A stretch of DNA of 64,000 nt from Candidatus Zixiibacteriota bacterium (GCA_017999435.1 JAGNLV010000002.1:1-64000); one strand, 5' to 3'. Shown: positions 16,459-25,752, counted from the first letter of the stretch. A program made the numbers and translations. Notes: generated by a model not told the origin, from the sequence alone.

Positions 16459-17670
16459 ATGGACTGGCTCATCATACTCGTGTTCGGCGTCGTGTACCTC
16501 GGGATGATCCTTGGGCGGATTCCCGGTCTGGCCCTTGACCGGACCGGGGTGGCGCTTTTGGGGGCGCTCTGTCTGCTGGGGTTCGGGCGGGTGACGACGG
16601 CCGATCTGCCGGCGGCCGTGGACATGTCGACGATCGCGCTGCTGTTTGCGCTCATGGTGGTGTCATCGCAGTTTCGGCTGGCCGGGGCCTACTCCTTCCT
16701 GGTGCGGCGAGCGGGGGAGCTGGCGGTGTCGCCGGCGGCGCTGCTGGCGGTGGTGATCGGGGTGACGGCGCTGCTGTCGGCCGTGCTGGTCAACGACATT
16801 GTCTGTCTGGCGGCGACGCCGGTGGTGATCGAGGCCTGCGCCCACCGCCGCCTGAACCCGGTCCCGTACCTGCTGGGGCTGGCGGCGGCAGCGAACATCG
16901 GCTCGGCCGCGACCCTGATCGGCAACCCGCAGAACATCCTCATCGGGGAGGTCCTCCGCCTGTCGTTTTCGGGGTACCTGCTCGAGAGCCTGATTCCGGT
17001 GGTGTTCGGGCTCGTATTGCTGTGGCTCATTCTCGCCTGGCAGTACCGGGGCCGGCTGGGAGCGGAGACGGTGGCGCCGCCGGTCGCGGCCCCGCTGTTC
17101 AGCCGGTGGCAGACGGCCAAGGGGACGCTCGTGCTGGCGGCGCTGCTGGTGATTTTCCTGGCCGGCAGTTGGCCGCGCGACCTGGCGGCGCTCGGCGCGG
17201 CGGGAGTGCTCCTGCTGTCGCGGCGGATGCAGTCGCGCGAGATGCTCGGGCTGATCGACTGGCCGCTCCTGGTGCTGTTTCTCGCGCTCTTCGTGGTCAA
17301 CTACGCGGTCAACAGCGGCGGCTACATGGCCGGCGTCATGGTCGGACTGGACGCGGCCGGCATTCCCCTGGACCACCCGGGGTGGCTCTTCGCGGCGAGC
17401 GTCGTGCTGAGCAACCTGGTGAGCAATGTGCCCGCAACCATGCTCCTGTTGCCCTCGGCGACCCATCCCCTGGGCGGAGCGGTGCTCGCGCTGTCATCGA
17501 CGCTGGCGGGGAATTTGCTCGTGGTCGGCTCGATCGCGAACATCATCGTGCTCGACCAGGCGGAGCGGTTGGGAGTGCGCATTTCATGGCGGAGGCACGC
17601 CCGGACGGGAGTGCCGGTGACGGCGGCGACGCTGCTGGCGGCGGGGGTATGGCTGTGGCTGCGGGCGTAG
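16459..17670 (+). CDS. ArsB/NhaD ion-transporter superfamily permease
   Basis: 403 aa, about 10-12 membrane helices. The two repeat signatures of this superfamily are present: LAAAANIGSAATLIGNPQNILIG (about residues 140-160) and VLSNLVSNVPATMLLLP (about 315-332), the re-entrant substrate-binding segments of SLC13/ArsB/NhaD-type carriers. Probable role: Na+ or proton coupled anion transport in the inner membrane. The substrate is not predictable: no ars gene is adjacent, and the ars operon lies 8 kb away. An AAGGC element precedes the ATG. Convergent with the Memo-AMMECR1 gene. Confidence 0.75.
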   Translation: MDWLIILVFGVVYLGMILGRIPGLALDRTGVALLGALCLLGFGRVTTADLPAAVDMSTIALLFALMVVSSQFRLAGAYSFLVRRAGELAVSPAALLAVVIGVTALLSAVLVNDIVCLAATPVVIEACAHRRLNPVPYLLGLAAAANIGSAATLIGNPQNILIGEVLRLSFSGYLLESLIPVVFGLVLLWLILAWQYRGRLGAETVAPPVAAPLFSRWQTAKGTLVLAALLVIFLAGSWPRDLAALGAAGVLLLSRRMQSREMLGLIDWPLLVLFLALFVVNYAVNSGGYMAGVMVGLDAAGIPLDHPGWLFAASVVLSNLVSNVPATMLLLPSATHPLGGAVLALSSTLAGNLLVVGSIANIIVLDQAERLGVRISWRRHARTGVPVTAATLLAAGVWLWLRA

Positions 17671-17674
17671 TCTC

Positions 17675-19120
17675 TCAGAACACCTCGGCGCTGAAACGAT
17701 AGATCTCGGCGTTCTTGTCTTTCCAGCTGCTTTTCGGCAGCCCGGCTTTCAGGCACGTTTGCCCGAGGAATTCCATCCGGTCCCAGCCGTTTTCCGCGGC
17801 GACCTGCGGGAGGAGCAGCCCGGAGTGCCAGTCGAGTTTGATCATGAGGCCGTCGCGGCCGACCTGGATCTCTTCGATGTCGCGCACCCGCGCGAGCGGC
17901 GAGAGGATCGAGATCTCGATATCGATACGGTCAAGCTCGCGTTCGTGCAGTTCGGGGAACCGGGGGTCCTCGAACGCCGCCGCCACCGCCATGTCGGCAA
18001 TCGTCCGGGGCAGCGGCTCATCGGAGCGGAGCCGCCCGATACAGCCGCGGAGCTGTCCCTGGAGGTGGAGGGTGACGAACGCGCCTTTCTGCATGGCCAG
18101 CGACTCGGGAGCGGGCGGGGCGTACTCTCGGCCCTCCAGGCGCGCGCGGATCGCGTCGCGGGCGACCGCCGCCAGCAGCCGCCGGTCGTCATCGGCGATG
18201 CGCTCCTCCCTTTTTCGCGGTTCGCCGGCGGCCCGGGCGCCGATGACCTCGCGGGCGGCCGCTTTCCGCTCGGACAGAAAGACGGCCGAGAGGTAGCCAA
18301 CCACCTCGTTGAAATCGCCGGTCGTCTGGCCGGAGTGGGAGTAGTCGATCACCTGGGCCCGGGTGGCGCCGAGGCGCCGCCCGGCGATAATGGCCGCGGC
18401 GATGGGCCCGCCCCCGCAGGCCTCGCCCTTCCCCGTCTCGAGCGTCTCCAGCAGGAACGCCTCGTCGAACTGCTCGACTGCCTGCCGGACGGTGCCGTCG
18501 AGACGGGAGGCGACTTTCGCGTTGTGGAAATGGGACAAATCGCTGGAAGCGACCATGAGCGCGTTGGCCCCTTTGAGCGCGGCGGCGAGGGTTTCGCCGA
18601 GGATGCGGACCGACTCCTCCTCCTGGTCGCCCATCACGATCGCGACGAGCTTGAAGCGGCCGAGCATGACCTGGAGAAACGGCAACTGCACCTCGAGAGC
18701 GTGTTCGCCGCGGGTCGAGCCGGTCGCGTGGCCCATGTTGGAGTAGTAAACGTTGGACGGGTTGATGGCGGCGATTCGGTCGGCCAGCGGGCGGTCGGTC
18801 TCGACCACGCCGAGCGGCGTCTCGTAGCCGGCGCCGGCGAAGACCGATGAGCCTTTGAAGAAGACCGTGTGTGACGGCGAGATGACCACGACCGTGTCGA
18901 ACTGCTCCCCCTCGAGCTGCTTGTAGGCTTTGGCCGCAGTCAGGCCCGAGTACGGGTAGCCGGCGTGGGGGGCGACGACCACTACCGGGTGGCCGGTGAT
19001 TATGCGTTTGCCCGCCTGGGCATAGAGTCGGGCGATGGCGGTGGCCAGCTCGCCCGGGTCGCGCGGGTAGAAGGCGCCCGCGACGGCGGGCTTGCGTATG
19101 GTCGCACGGTCGGTTTCCAT
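17675..19120 (-). CDS. Memo-AMMECR1 fusion (AmmeMemoRadiSam proteins B and A)
   Basis: 481 aa. Residues about 5-275 are a Memo domain with its characteristic histidines and cysteine (VAPHAGYPYSG, GEHALEVQLPFLQ, SSDLSHF, ACGGGPIAAAI). Residues about 310-475 are an AMMECR1 domain (FVTLHLQGQLRGCIGRL, AFEDPRFP, IDIEISILSPL). The two families recur together with a radical-SAM protein whose gene is not here; biochemical role is unsettled. The frame is open to 19180, but the ATG at 19120 is favoured: it lies 6 nt after a near-consensus -10 box, which predicts a leaderless transcript. Confidence 0.88.
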   Translation of the reverse strand: METDRATIRKPAVAGAFYPRDPGELATAIARLYAQAGKRIITGHPVVVVAPHAGYPYSGLTAAKAYKQLEGEQFDTVVVISPSHTVFFKGSSVFAGAGYETPLGVVETDRPLADRIAAINPSNVYYSNMGHATGSTRGEHALEVQLPFLQVMLGRFKLVAIVMGDQEEESVRILGETLAAALKGANALMVASSDLSHFHNAKVASRLDGTVRQAVEQFDEAFLLETLETGKGEACGGGPIAAAIIAGRRLGATRAQVIDYSHSGQTTGDFNEVVGYLSAVFLSERKAAAREVIGARAAGEPRKREERIADDDRRLLAAVARDAIRARLEGREYAPPAPESLAMQKGAFVTLHLQGQLRGCIGRLRSDEPLPRTIADMAVAAAFEDPRFPELHERELDRIDIEISILSPLARVRDIEEIQVGRDGLMIKLDWHSGLLLPQVAAENGWDRMEFLGQTCLKAGLPKSSWKDKNAEIYRFSAEVF

Positions 19121-19126
19121 GGCGAT

Positions 19127-19156
19127 AGTATACGCCGGGGAAGGCGGGTGTGTCAA
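19127..19156 (-). promoter_or_regulatory. Near-consensus promoter for a leaderless Memo-AMMECR1 mRNA
   Basis: On the minus strand: perfect TTGACA (19156-19151), an 18-nt spacer, TATACT (19132-19127), then 6 nt and the ATG at 19120. No Shine-Dalgarno is present. The expected +1 falls on the start codon. Confidence 0.7.
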
Positions 19157-19190
19157 ATGGAGGGGGGCGAGCCGGTCCAATTAAATCGGC

Positions 19191-20165
19191 TCAGCCGGCG
19201 ACCTCTTCGGTATCGACCGGGGCGATCGCGGGCCGGGGCGACGCCGTTTTGCCGCCGCCGTTGGGCCGCGCCCCTTCGATGAGCGCCGCCAGCGCCCCAA
19301 TCATCCCGCTCGCTTCGTACGGCAGGAAGATCTTGTTCGCCTGGTTCTCGGCCAGTTTCGGCAGCATCTCGAGGTATTTCAGCATGATCAGCTTGTCGTC
19401 GGGCCGGCTGGCGTGGATGGCGCCGAAGACGTTATTGATGGCGAGCGCCTCTCCCTCGGCCACCGTGATCTGGCGGTAGCGCTCGGCATCGGCTTTCATA
19501 CGGACGGCCTCGGCGAATCCCTCGGCTTCGAGGACGGCGGCCTTGCCGTTGCCCTCGGCCAGCAGGATGGCTGCCTGGCGCCGGGCCTCGGCCTCGAGGA
19601 TAGCGGCCCGCTTGTCGCGCTCCGCTTTCATCTGGCGGCTCATCGCTTCGGTGATGTCGCGGGGGGGGTCGATGCGCTGGAGTTCGACGCGGTTGATGCG
19701 GACGCCCCACTTGTCGGTGGCGTCGTCGAGGACATCGCGCAACTGGCCGTTGATCTTGTCGCGGGACGAGAGGCAGGTATCGAGGTCCATCTCCCCCATC
19801 ACGTTGCGCAGGTTGGTCTGGGCCAGCTTGGAGGCGGCGTCGAAGTAGTTGGAGATTTCGAAAGTCGCCCGCACCGGATCGGTCACCTGCGCCCAGATGA
19901 CGGCGTCGACCTCGACCACGACGTTGTCCTTGGTAATGACCTGCTGCGGGGGAACATCGAGCACCTGCTCGCGCATGTCGATCTTCCGGACATCGTCGAG
20001 GAGCGGGAAAATGACGTTGAGGCCGGGCGCGAGGACGCGTTGGTATTTGCCGAGGCGCACGACCACGCCCCGTTCGTAGGGACCGACCACTTTGACCGAG
20101 AACGAGACGATGACCACGGCGAAGGCGATCGCCGCGAGCAGAAATATCAGGATTCCGGTATCCAT
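19191..20165 (-). CDS. Slipin/stomatin-like SPFH membrane protein
   Basis: About 324 aa. One N-terminal membrane anchor (about 4-25) is followed by an SPFH domain (VVGPYERGVVVRLGKYQRVLAPGLN, VDAVIWAQVTDPVRATFEI) and a charged helical region (MKAERDKRAAILEAEARRQAAIL) typical of QmcA/slipin-type oligomerising proteins. The family forms membrane microdomain scaffolds and modulates partner proteases. Start: the ATG at 20165 is 8 nt after AGGAG; a GTG at 20174 would be too close to that site. It follows the NfeD gene by 5 bp, the usual pair. Confidence 0.88.
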   Translation of the reverse strand: MDTGILIFLLAAIAFAVVIVSFSVKVVGPYERGVVVRLGKYQRVLAPGLNVIFPLLDDVRKIDMREQVLDVPPQQVITKDNVVVEVDAVIWAQVTDPVRATFEISNYFDAASKLAQTNLRNVMGEMDLDTCLSSRDKINGQLRDVLDDATDKWGVRINRVELQRIDPPRDITEAMSRQMKAERDKRAAILEAEARRQAAILLAEGNGKAAVLEAEGFAEAVRMKADAERYRQITVAEGEALAINNVFGAIHASRPDDKLIMLKYLEMLPKLAENQANKIFLPYEASGMIGALAALIEGARPNGGGKTASPRPAIAPVDTEEVAG

Positions 20166-20170
20166 GGGGC

Positions 20171-20611
20171 TCACTCCTCACTTTCCTCGGCTCTTTCAAC
20201 GCGCAGGCGGTTCCCCTGGACGGAGGCGACCCGCACGCGCTCGGCGGGGGCGAAGGTTCCGGCGGCGACGGCCCGCCACGTCTCGCCGTCGACCACGATC
20301 TGCCCGGGGCTCTCGCGATCGATCGGTTTGGTCACGATGCCGATCTGTCCGATCAGGCGGTCGATGTTGGATTGCACCGGCGAGGGTTTGGTGATGCGCC
20401 GCGCCAGGGGGCGCATCAGCGGCAGGAGCACGAGCGAGGCGATGATGAACAACCCCACCTGCCAGTAGTAGCTTTCGGGATTGAACTGGGCGAAGACGCC
20501 GGCCGCGGCCGCCGCGATGGCGAAGCAGATCGCGAGAAACGACGGGCTGGTGATTTCGATGATCAGAAAAATGACTGCCGCGGCCATCCAGATCCAGAAC
20601 ATGGTCGCCAT
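20171..20611 (-). CDS. NfeD-like membrane protein
   Basis: 146 aa. Two to three N-terminal membrane segments (MFWIWMAAAVIFLIIEI; LFIIASLVLLPLM) and a C-terminal soluble OB-fold-like domain (IGQIGIVTKPI, GQIVVDGETWRA, VRVASVQGNRLRVE) define the short NfeD form without the serine-protease half. NfeD proteins pair with slipin/stomatin proteins, and the slipin gene is directly downstream. AAAGGAG stands 5 nt before the ATG. Confidence 0.88.
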   Translation of the reverse strand: MATMFWIWMAAAVIFLIIEITSPSFLAICFAIAAAAAGVFAQFNPESYYWQVGLFIIASLVLLPLMRPLARRITKPSPVQSNIDRLIGQIGIVTKPIDRESPGQIVVDGETWRAVAAGTFAPAERVRVASVQGNRLRVERAEESEE

Positions 20612-21009
20612 AGAAGCTCCTTTGCGCGAGTGTCGGCGCGGCCGCTGTCGCCCGGCCGCAACTGGTCAAAGCTAGCCACGAGGCGGCCCGGGATTCAACA
20701 AAAACTCCGGTTCGCCGGTCGCCCCGGAGGGCGTAAACGCAGCCGGCGGGAGCCGCCGTCGCGCGCCCCGGCCCGGCGGGACCGGGGGGGTACGCTCGCT
20801 CTCTGCCGGATTGACCGCATCGGGAAGCAGAATCGACAGCCGCAGTTGCCACGATGGGAGACCTGCGGCAGGCCGCTCTCCCACCGCGAGAGCAGGTGCT
20901 TGGCCGAGCGCGTGCGACCGAATGGGTACATGCTTTGATTACGTGCAGAGTGAAAACAACAACAGCCATAGATGACCTAGCTGAGGCAAACGCAAGGAGG
21001 TGTTGCGAA
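20612..21009. other. Intergenic region upstream of the Hsp20 gene
   Basis: About 400 bp with no credible gene. The only clear signal is AAGGAGG at 20996-21002, the ribosome binding site of the Hsp20 gene. I saw no CIRCE element (the HrcA heat-shock operator) and no convincing sigma32-type promoter. Confidence 0.5.
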
Positions 21010-21442
21010 ATGACGAACGTGGCGAGACGTGAAACTAACGGCATGCGGAATCGCCTGCCCAGCCCGTTCTTCGAGGACTTCTTCCACTGGCCGCCGGCGC
21101 CGTGGGAGCCGCATCACTGGCCGCGGGTCGATGTCCGGGAGACGAGCGAGGACGCCACCCTCCTGTTCGAGGCCCCGGGCATGCGCAAGGAGGATCTCGA
21201 AGTGCAGGTCGGGAACAACCGCTTGACGGTGTCGGGCGAGCGGCGCCTCGAGGCCGATGACTCCGATGAGGGGTGGGGTCCGCCGCGAGATCGCGACCGG
21301 GACATTCAAGCGCCAGTATACGCTCCCGTCGGCTATCGACCAGCACTCGGTCAAGGCTGAGTACAAGAACGGCTTCCTGCGGCTGACGCAGGCCAAGCGG
21401 GAGGAAGCGAAGCCGAAGCAGATTGACGTGAAAGTCCCGTGA
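21010..21442 (+). pseudogene. Hsp20/alpha-crystallin small heat-shock protein, frameshifted
   Basis: The reading begins at an ATG 8 nt after AAGGAGG and encodes the alpha-crystallin start (WPRVDVRETSEDATLLFEAPGMRKEDLEVQVGNN, then LTVSGERR). After DDSDEGW it runs out of frame, while the frame beginning RREIATGTFKRQYTLP and SVKAEYKNGFLRLTQAKRE completes the domain to a normal end (PKQIDVKVP). Removing one G from the GGGG run at 21275-21278 restores a continuous protein of about 143 aa. So this is a one-base insertion in a homopolymer: a true recent mutation, a sequencing error, or less likely programmed slippage. Confidence 0.8.
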
Positions 21443-21475
21443 CGATGCGGTCTCCTCGCTCTGCACTGTGTGACC

Positions 21476-21498
21476 CGGCCGGCCCGATGGGCCGGCCG
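21476..21498 (+). terminator. Terminator after the Hsp20 gene
   Basis: Perfect 10-bp stem (21476-21485 with 21489-21498), a 3-nt loop, then CGTGTTTT. It also lies just beyond the end of the convergent glycosyltransferase gene (21511) and may serve both. Confidence 0.7.
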
Positions 21499-21510
21499 CG
21501 TGTTTTCGCG

Positions 21511-22716
21511 TCAGGACGCAGGGTCTCCCGGGACGCGCAGAGCGGCGAGACGCGCCAGAACCAGCGGCGCCAGCGGCATCATGTATTTCTCCCACGCCAG
21601 ATACGAAAAGGGCATGACGAGCAGGAAAGCGATCACGCCGCTGTCGAGCAGGAGTACGACATCACCCGTCCGGGCGCGGATCCGGGCGACTGCGCTCTGG
21701 GCGATGTGCAGCACGATCGGCAACCCGAAGAGGAATCCGGCAAAAAAGAACGCGTGCGGCAGCCACGGAGCGGCCGGAAAGTTTTCGACCGCCTTGTGCA
21801 GGAGACCGACCGTCTGGACGCCGATCGCCTTGGCGGCGGGCGAAGCTTCGACCGGAAACAGCCAGTAAAGGGGGCTGAGAGCCGCCGCCGCAATCAGCCG
21901 CCCGCGCGTGTAGACCCGCCGCCCGGCATAGGCTGCCGCCGGAAGCAGGTACCAGAAGAGCAGGCTGATGTAGAGCACCAGCGCGGAAGGGTGAAAGGCG
22001 AGGCCTCCGCCGAGGTAGAGCCCGCGCAGACGGTTGTCGGGGCTGACATGCCCCCACAGCAGGAACAGCGTGAGCAGCGGAACGGCCGCCGCCGCGGCCG
22101 CGCCGAGCGCCCGCCCGGCAAATTCCCTTCGCTCCGGAGAATTCCTGAGCAGCAGCGCCCAGGCCGCAACCGCCATCACCGCAAATACCGCATACTGACG
22201 GCACAGCAGAGCTCCCGCGAGGCCGAGCAGGATCAGCACCGCCCGGCCGGCGACCGCTCCCCACAGGGCCGCCAGCAGAAACAGGATGGCCGCGCCATCG
22301 GTGAAGACGAAAATCGAAAAACCGATCATGTACGGCTGCAGGGCGAACAGGAGCGCGAACAGAAAGGCGAGGCGGCCATCCCCGCACATCCGCCACAGCA
22401 GCCGGTGAAACACCAAGTAGGAACCGAGGGCAATCACGAGCGACAGCAGACGGAGGTTCCATAGACCGAGGCCGGCGAGATGCCCCCAGGCCGCATAGAG
22501 GGCGAAGGGCAGCGGCCCGGACATCTCGGGATAGGTGCGCAGCGTTTCGAGACTGGGACGGGAGGCGAAGAGGCGGACCGTGTCGACGAAGTGGCTCTCG
22601 TCCCCCCAGGGCGGCCGGTCGGGACCGGCGACGATCACCGCCGCCGCCTGAAGGAGAATCAGGCACGCCAGCAGAGACGCCAGGGACTTCCTGTAGGACC
22701 ATCGCGGTACTGACAC
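21511..22716 (-). CDS. GT-C family membrane glycosyltransferase
   Basis: 401 aa with about ten membrane helices. After the first helix comes PPWGDESHFVDTVRLF, the acidic first-loop motif (D/E near a histidine) of GT-C enzymes that use polyprenyl-phosphate sugars, as in the GT39/ALG10-like groups. The residues around FPYSYLAWEKYMMPLAPL-like C-terminal segments fit the family. Expected role: sugar transfer on the outer face of the inner membrane; acceptor unknown. GTG start with GGAG 7 nt upstream. Confidence 0.65.
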   Translation of the reverse strand: MSVPRWSYRKSLASLLACLILLQAAAVIVAGPDRPPWGDESHFVDTVRLFASRPSLETLRTYPEMSGPLPFALYAAWGHLAGLGLWNLRLLSLVIALGSYLVFHRLLWRMCGDGRLAFLFALLFALQPYMIGFSIFVFTDGAAILFLLAALWGAVAGRAVLILLGLAGALLCRQYAVFAVMAVAAWALLLRNSPERREFAGRALGAAAAAAVPLLTLFLLWGHVSPDNRLRGLYLGGGLAFHPSALVLYISLLFWYLLPAAAYAGRRVYTRGRLIAAAALSPLYWLFPVEASPAAKAIGVQTVGLLHKAVENFPAAPWLPHAFFFAGFLFGLPIVLHIAQSAVARIRARTGDVVLLLDSGVIAFLLVMPFSYLAWEKYMMPLAPLVLARLAALRVPGDPAS

Positions 22717-22875
22717 TTCACAGCTCCGGCGTGATGGGGCCGACGGGGGGAAAGATCGGCCGGCGTGCGGGACGTGTCAACGTTGATCAGGTCGGCCGCC
22801 CACGGCGAAATCCGCACCGGGACCCACGGCCTGAAAGGGAGATGGGCGCCCACGCGGCCGCCCGGGGCGGCCGGA

Positions 22876-24291
22876 TCAGCGCAGGCAGAAAGTGCGCACG
22901 AGGTTGAATGCGCGCTCGCGGACCGACACGCCGGGGTAGTGGCGGCTTTCGACGACCGCTCCCTCGGCGTCCAGGTACTCAACCGTCAGATCGTACGCCC
23001 CGGGGGGGACGACAAAGTCGCCGACGAAGATGCGGCCGGGCAGGAGTACGGCCGAGCGGAGATCCGCCTGTTCGGAAACGTCGTAGGCGACGTCGGCGGC
23101 CAGTTTGCCCAGCCACCCGGCGATCCCGCCGTTGTCGACGGCGTTTTTCAGTCTGGAGGCGGAGAGGGTTTTGAGCACGACCCGCACGACGGTGCGCCAG
23201 AGAATGATCGACTGGCGGGCTTCGAAAGAGGCGGCCGCGACCGCCGCGACATCCTCGAGCAACTGCAGCTCGCCGAGCACCCGGCCGCCCGAGGAGACCC
23301 GGACAGCCGCGATTTCCGACGGTCTCGGGACCAGTTGGGGGAGCGACAGTTTCGCGTAGAAGTCGCCGATCCCCTCGGGCAGCGGGTAGTTGGCGAACAC
23401 CGTGTGCTCCGGGCGGGCGTCGTCGTAGATCACCGTCAGCAGGTGCAGGTTCTCATCGGTGCGGACGCGCAAATTGAGCGGCTGCTTCACCGGCGCGAGA
23501 CCCACCAGCCCGACCACGCTGAGCACGCCGCCGCTGTCCGCAGCGTAGGCGACCGGAGGCGGAGGGAACGCGTAGATGTTGGGCTGGCGCGCGAAGGCAT
23601 CGGCCAGCGCCTGCGAGTCGATCCGCGCGTCGTCGTCGAGCCCCTCGGCGGCGTACATGTGCATCGACAGGTAGCGGGCGAAAGCGGAGCTGTTGAAACG
23701 CACATCCGTGCCCGCGAAAGCGACGCAGGCGCCGGTCGTGTCGCGGGCGGCGTCGGCCGCGATTGCCGCGGCCGCATCCGCGTACTTCTGTTCCAGCAGG
23801 TTGAGCTTGTCGTGGGCGCGGCGGATTTCCACGAACGCATCGTCGTGCTTCCCCAGGGCAAGGTAGTTGAGGGCCATGAGGAGGTTCGTGTAGAGAACTT
23901 CATAGTCCTCGCCGGGGTACTCCAGGACGTTGTCGTTGAGCAGAGTGTTGGCGAGCACCCCCTTGGAGATACTCTTGGTGAAGAGTTCCTCGGCGGCCCG
24001 CTCGGCGACCGCGAGGCGAAGGTTGGAGGAGTCAAACTGGGAGGCGTAGTGGTAGGCCAGACCGGCATCGAGGTAGTACAGGAAGCGGTCCTTCTCCTTG
24101 TAGGCCCCTTTCGATCGGGCCTCCTCAACGGTGGCGACGGCGGCGGCGTAGTTGCCCGAGCGCAGATCGGCCTCGAGCGGCGCGTAGAACTTCTCCCGGT
24201 TGAGGCCGGAGGAGCAGCCGGCCGCGAGCACCAGCAAAAGCGCGCCCGGACCCAGGATCCCCCGCCCCGCCGATCGCGGCAGGCTCACCAT
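22876..24291 (-). CDS. COG3014-type lipoprotein
   Basis: 471 aa. Signal sequence with a lipobox (LLLVLAAGCSSG) followed by a helical TPR-like part (residues about 30-190: NYAAAVATVEEARSKG, ALNYLALGKHDDAFVEIRRAHDKL) and a beta-rich C-terminal half. The layout matches the uncharacterised COG3014 lipoproteins, which often sit next to an LpoB homologue. Here it overlaps the end of that LpoB-like gene by 7 bp (24285-24291). Probable site: inner leaflet of the outer membrane. Function is unproven; the context suggests a cell-envelope role. Confidence 0.75.
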   Translation of the reverse strand: MVSLPRSAGRGILGPGALLLVLAAGCSSGLNREKFYAPLEADLRSGNYAAAVATVEEARSKGAYKEKDRFLYYLDAGLAYHYASQFDSSNLRLAVAERAAEELFTKSISKGVLANTLLNDNVLEYPGEDYEVLYTNLLMALNYLALGKHDDAFVEIRRAHDKLNLLEQKYADAAAAIAADAARDTTGACVAFAGTDVRFNSSAFARYLSMHMYAAEGLDDDARIDSQALADAFARQPNIYAFPPPPVAYAADSGGVLSVVGLVGLAPVKQPLNLRVRTDENLHLLTVIYDDARPEHTVFANYPLPEGIGDFYAKLSLPQLVPRPSEIAAVRVSSGGRVLGELQLLEDVAAVAAASFEARQSIILWRTVVRVVLKTLSASRLKNAVDNGGIAGWLGKLAADVAYDVSEQADLRSAVLLPGRIFVGDFVVPPGAYDLTVEYLDAEGAVVESRHYPGVSVRERAFNLVRTFCLR

Positions 24292-24881
24292 TTCGTGCCG
24301 GACTGGGCAATCCCCTTCTTGATCTTCTTCGTCCCGATCCAGACTTTCTCGTTGGTCTCAATGTTGATGAGTTCGAGGTCGGTCTGGTAGAAGACGGTGC
24401 TCCGGCCCTCGACCGCATCGGTGATGGTCTTGATCGCGCCGAGCAGGATGAAGTCGGCGCCGAGCTCATCGTGGAGGAGTTTGCGGGTCTCCTCGGAGGC
24501 GAACTCCGCCTGGTCCTGCCGCTCCTCGCGAACCTCGTAGCGCTCATCGTGGCTGCCCACGAAGCGCACGTTGCCGGAGTTGATCAGTTCGCGTTCGAAG
24601 TCGGCGGTGAACACCTCGGTGTCGATGTGCTCGTTGGTTTTGTTGCGGATGGTGCCGACAGTGACGACCGGCTTTTCGCCGTTTTTCTCGACGAAATTCA
24701 TCAGCCAGGGGCGGGCGAGCGCATCGGCGATCATCTCCTCGGCCACGAGGCGCGCATCGGTCTCGTTCCACTTGCCGCTGAGGTCGGTGGTGCCGCCCGG
24801 ATCGAGGCGGGTCACAGTCTGGCCGCCGCCGCAGCCGATCGCCAGCGCCGCCAGCGCCAGCACAACTAACAGGTATCTCAT
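24285..24881 (-). CDS. LpoB-like lipoprotein (penicillin-binding-protein activator family)
   Basis: 198 aa from the ATG at 24881, which lies 6 nt after AGAGGAG; the frame is open further upstream without signals. A lipobox follows the signal sequence (LALAALAIGCGGG). The body (VVTVGTIRNKTNEHIDTEVFTADFERELINSG, LGADFILLGAI, VFYQTDLELINIETNEKVW) is the LpoB/CsgG-like domain. In E. coli LpoB crosses the periplasm to stimulate PBP1b. This protein has only a short linker, so contact with a synthase is inference. Confidence 0.8.
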   Translation of the reverse strand: MRYLLVVLALAALAIGCGGGQTVTRLDPGGTTDLSGKWNETDARLVAEEMIADALARPWLMNFVEKNGEKPVVTVGTIRNKTNEHIDTEVFTADFERELINSGNVRFVGSHDERYEVREERQDQAEFASEETRKLLHDELGADFILLGAIKTITDAVEGRSTVFYQTDLELINIETNEKVWIGTKKIKKGIAQSGTKW

Positions 24882-25062
24882 AGTCATCTCCTCTGCCGCC
24901 ACGTTGCGGCCTATCTGGTAGTAAGGGTTACCGGCACTCGCGGTCCGGCAGGAAGCCGACCCGGCTTCCCCGGAACATCGTTTCATATTCCGGGACGGGC
25001 TTGCCGGAAACAAGTTTTTTTGTGGCCGGTCCGCCCCACGGCATGCCGGGCCGCCCGCCCGG

Positions 25063-25752
25063 CTACCGGGAGCCGAAGATGTAGAGGACGGCGTAGTAGG
25101 CGCCGACGGCGATGAAGACGACTCCGGTGAGGCGGCGCGCCCAGCGGGAGAAGGCGTTCACGCGGTGGAAGACGGAGCCGATGAAGCGGGCGCCGAAAGC
25201 GATGAGCGCGGCAAAGACCACCACCGGCAGGGCCGTCCCCAGCCCGTAGAGCACGGGCATGAGAAAACCGGACCGCTGTTCGAGAGCGAGCGGAATCAAG
25301 CTGCCGAAAAAGAGGGCCGCTGAGACCGGGCAGAACGACAGGGCGAACATCACCCCGAGCAGCCCGCCCCCCCAGATCCCCAGCCGGTCAACCCGCTGCT
25401 CGAGGCGGCGGCCAACGCCGATTCCGGGAAGGCGGAGCGGGATCAGGTCGATGAGGAACAGCCCGGCGAGAATCAGAATCGGCCCGAGCACGACGTTCAT
25501 CCAGCGCTGGAGCCAGCGGGCCAGCTCGGGGACGGCGGTGAGGCTGCTGACGATGAGCGCGGCCAGCGCCGCGTAGGCCGCCAGCCGCCCCACCGTGTAC
25601 AGCACACCGGACAGGAGCACCAGGCGGGGGCGTTCAATCCGCCGCCCCACATAGCTCATGGCGGCGATGTTGGTCGCCAGCGGGCACGGGGACACGGAGG
25701 TCAGCAAACCCAGCCAGAAAGCCGTGGCGGCGGCAACCGCGAACGAATCCAT
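25063..25752 (-). CDS. arsG: ArsG-like permease (DsbD/CcdA-type membrane protein)
   Basis: 229 aa, six to seven helices. WLGLLTSVSPCPLATNIAAMSYVGRR and the matching second half LSFCPVSAALFFGSLIPL are the paired Cys-Pro motifs of the CcdA/DsbD membrane family. The PCPLATNIAA version is typical of ArsG, described as an efflux permease for aminoaryl arsenicals in Shewanella arsEFG. Position after arsR, an ArsP-type permease, a small thioredoxin and ArsF supports that name; a general thiol-electron carrier is the alternative. Starts at the end of the ArsF gene (shared base 25752). Confidence 0.7.
   Translation of the reverse strand: MDSFAVAAATAFWLGLLTSVSPCPLATNIAAMSYVGRRIERPRLVLLSGVLYTVGRLAAYAALAALIVSSLTAVPELARWLQRWMNVVLGPILILAGLFLIDLIPLRLPGIGVGRRLEQRVDRLGIWGGGLLGVMFALSFCPVSAALFFGSLIPLALEQRSGFLMPVLYGLGTALPVVVFAALIAFGARFIGSVFHRVNAFSRWARRLTGVVFIAVGAYYAVLYIFGSR

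Noticed and set aside
25001-25025. T-rich terminator on the plus strand near the ars genes
   Set aside because: The stem is only 4 bp and no plus-strand gene ends there.
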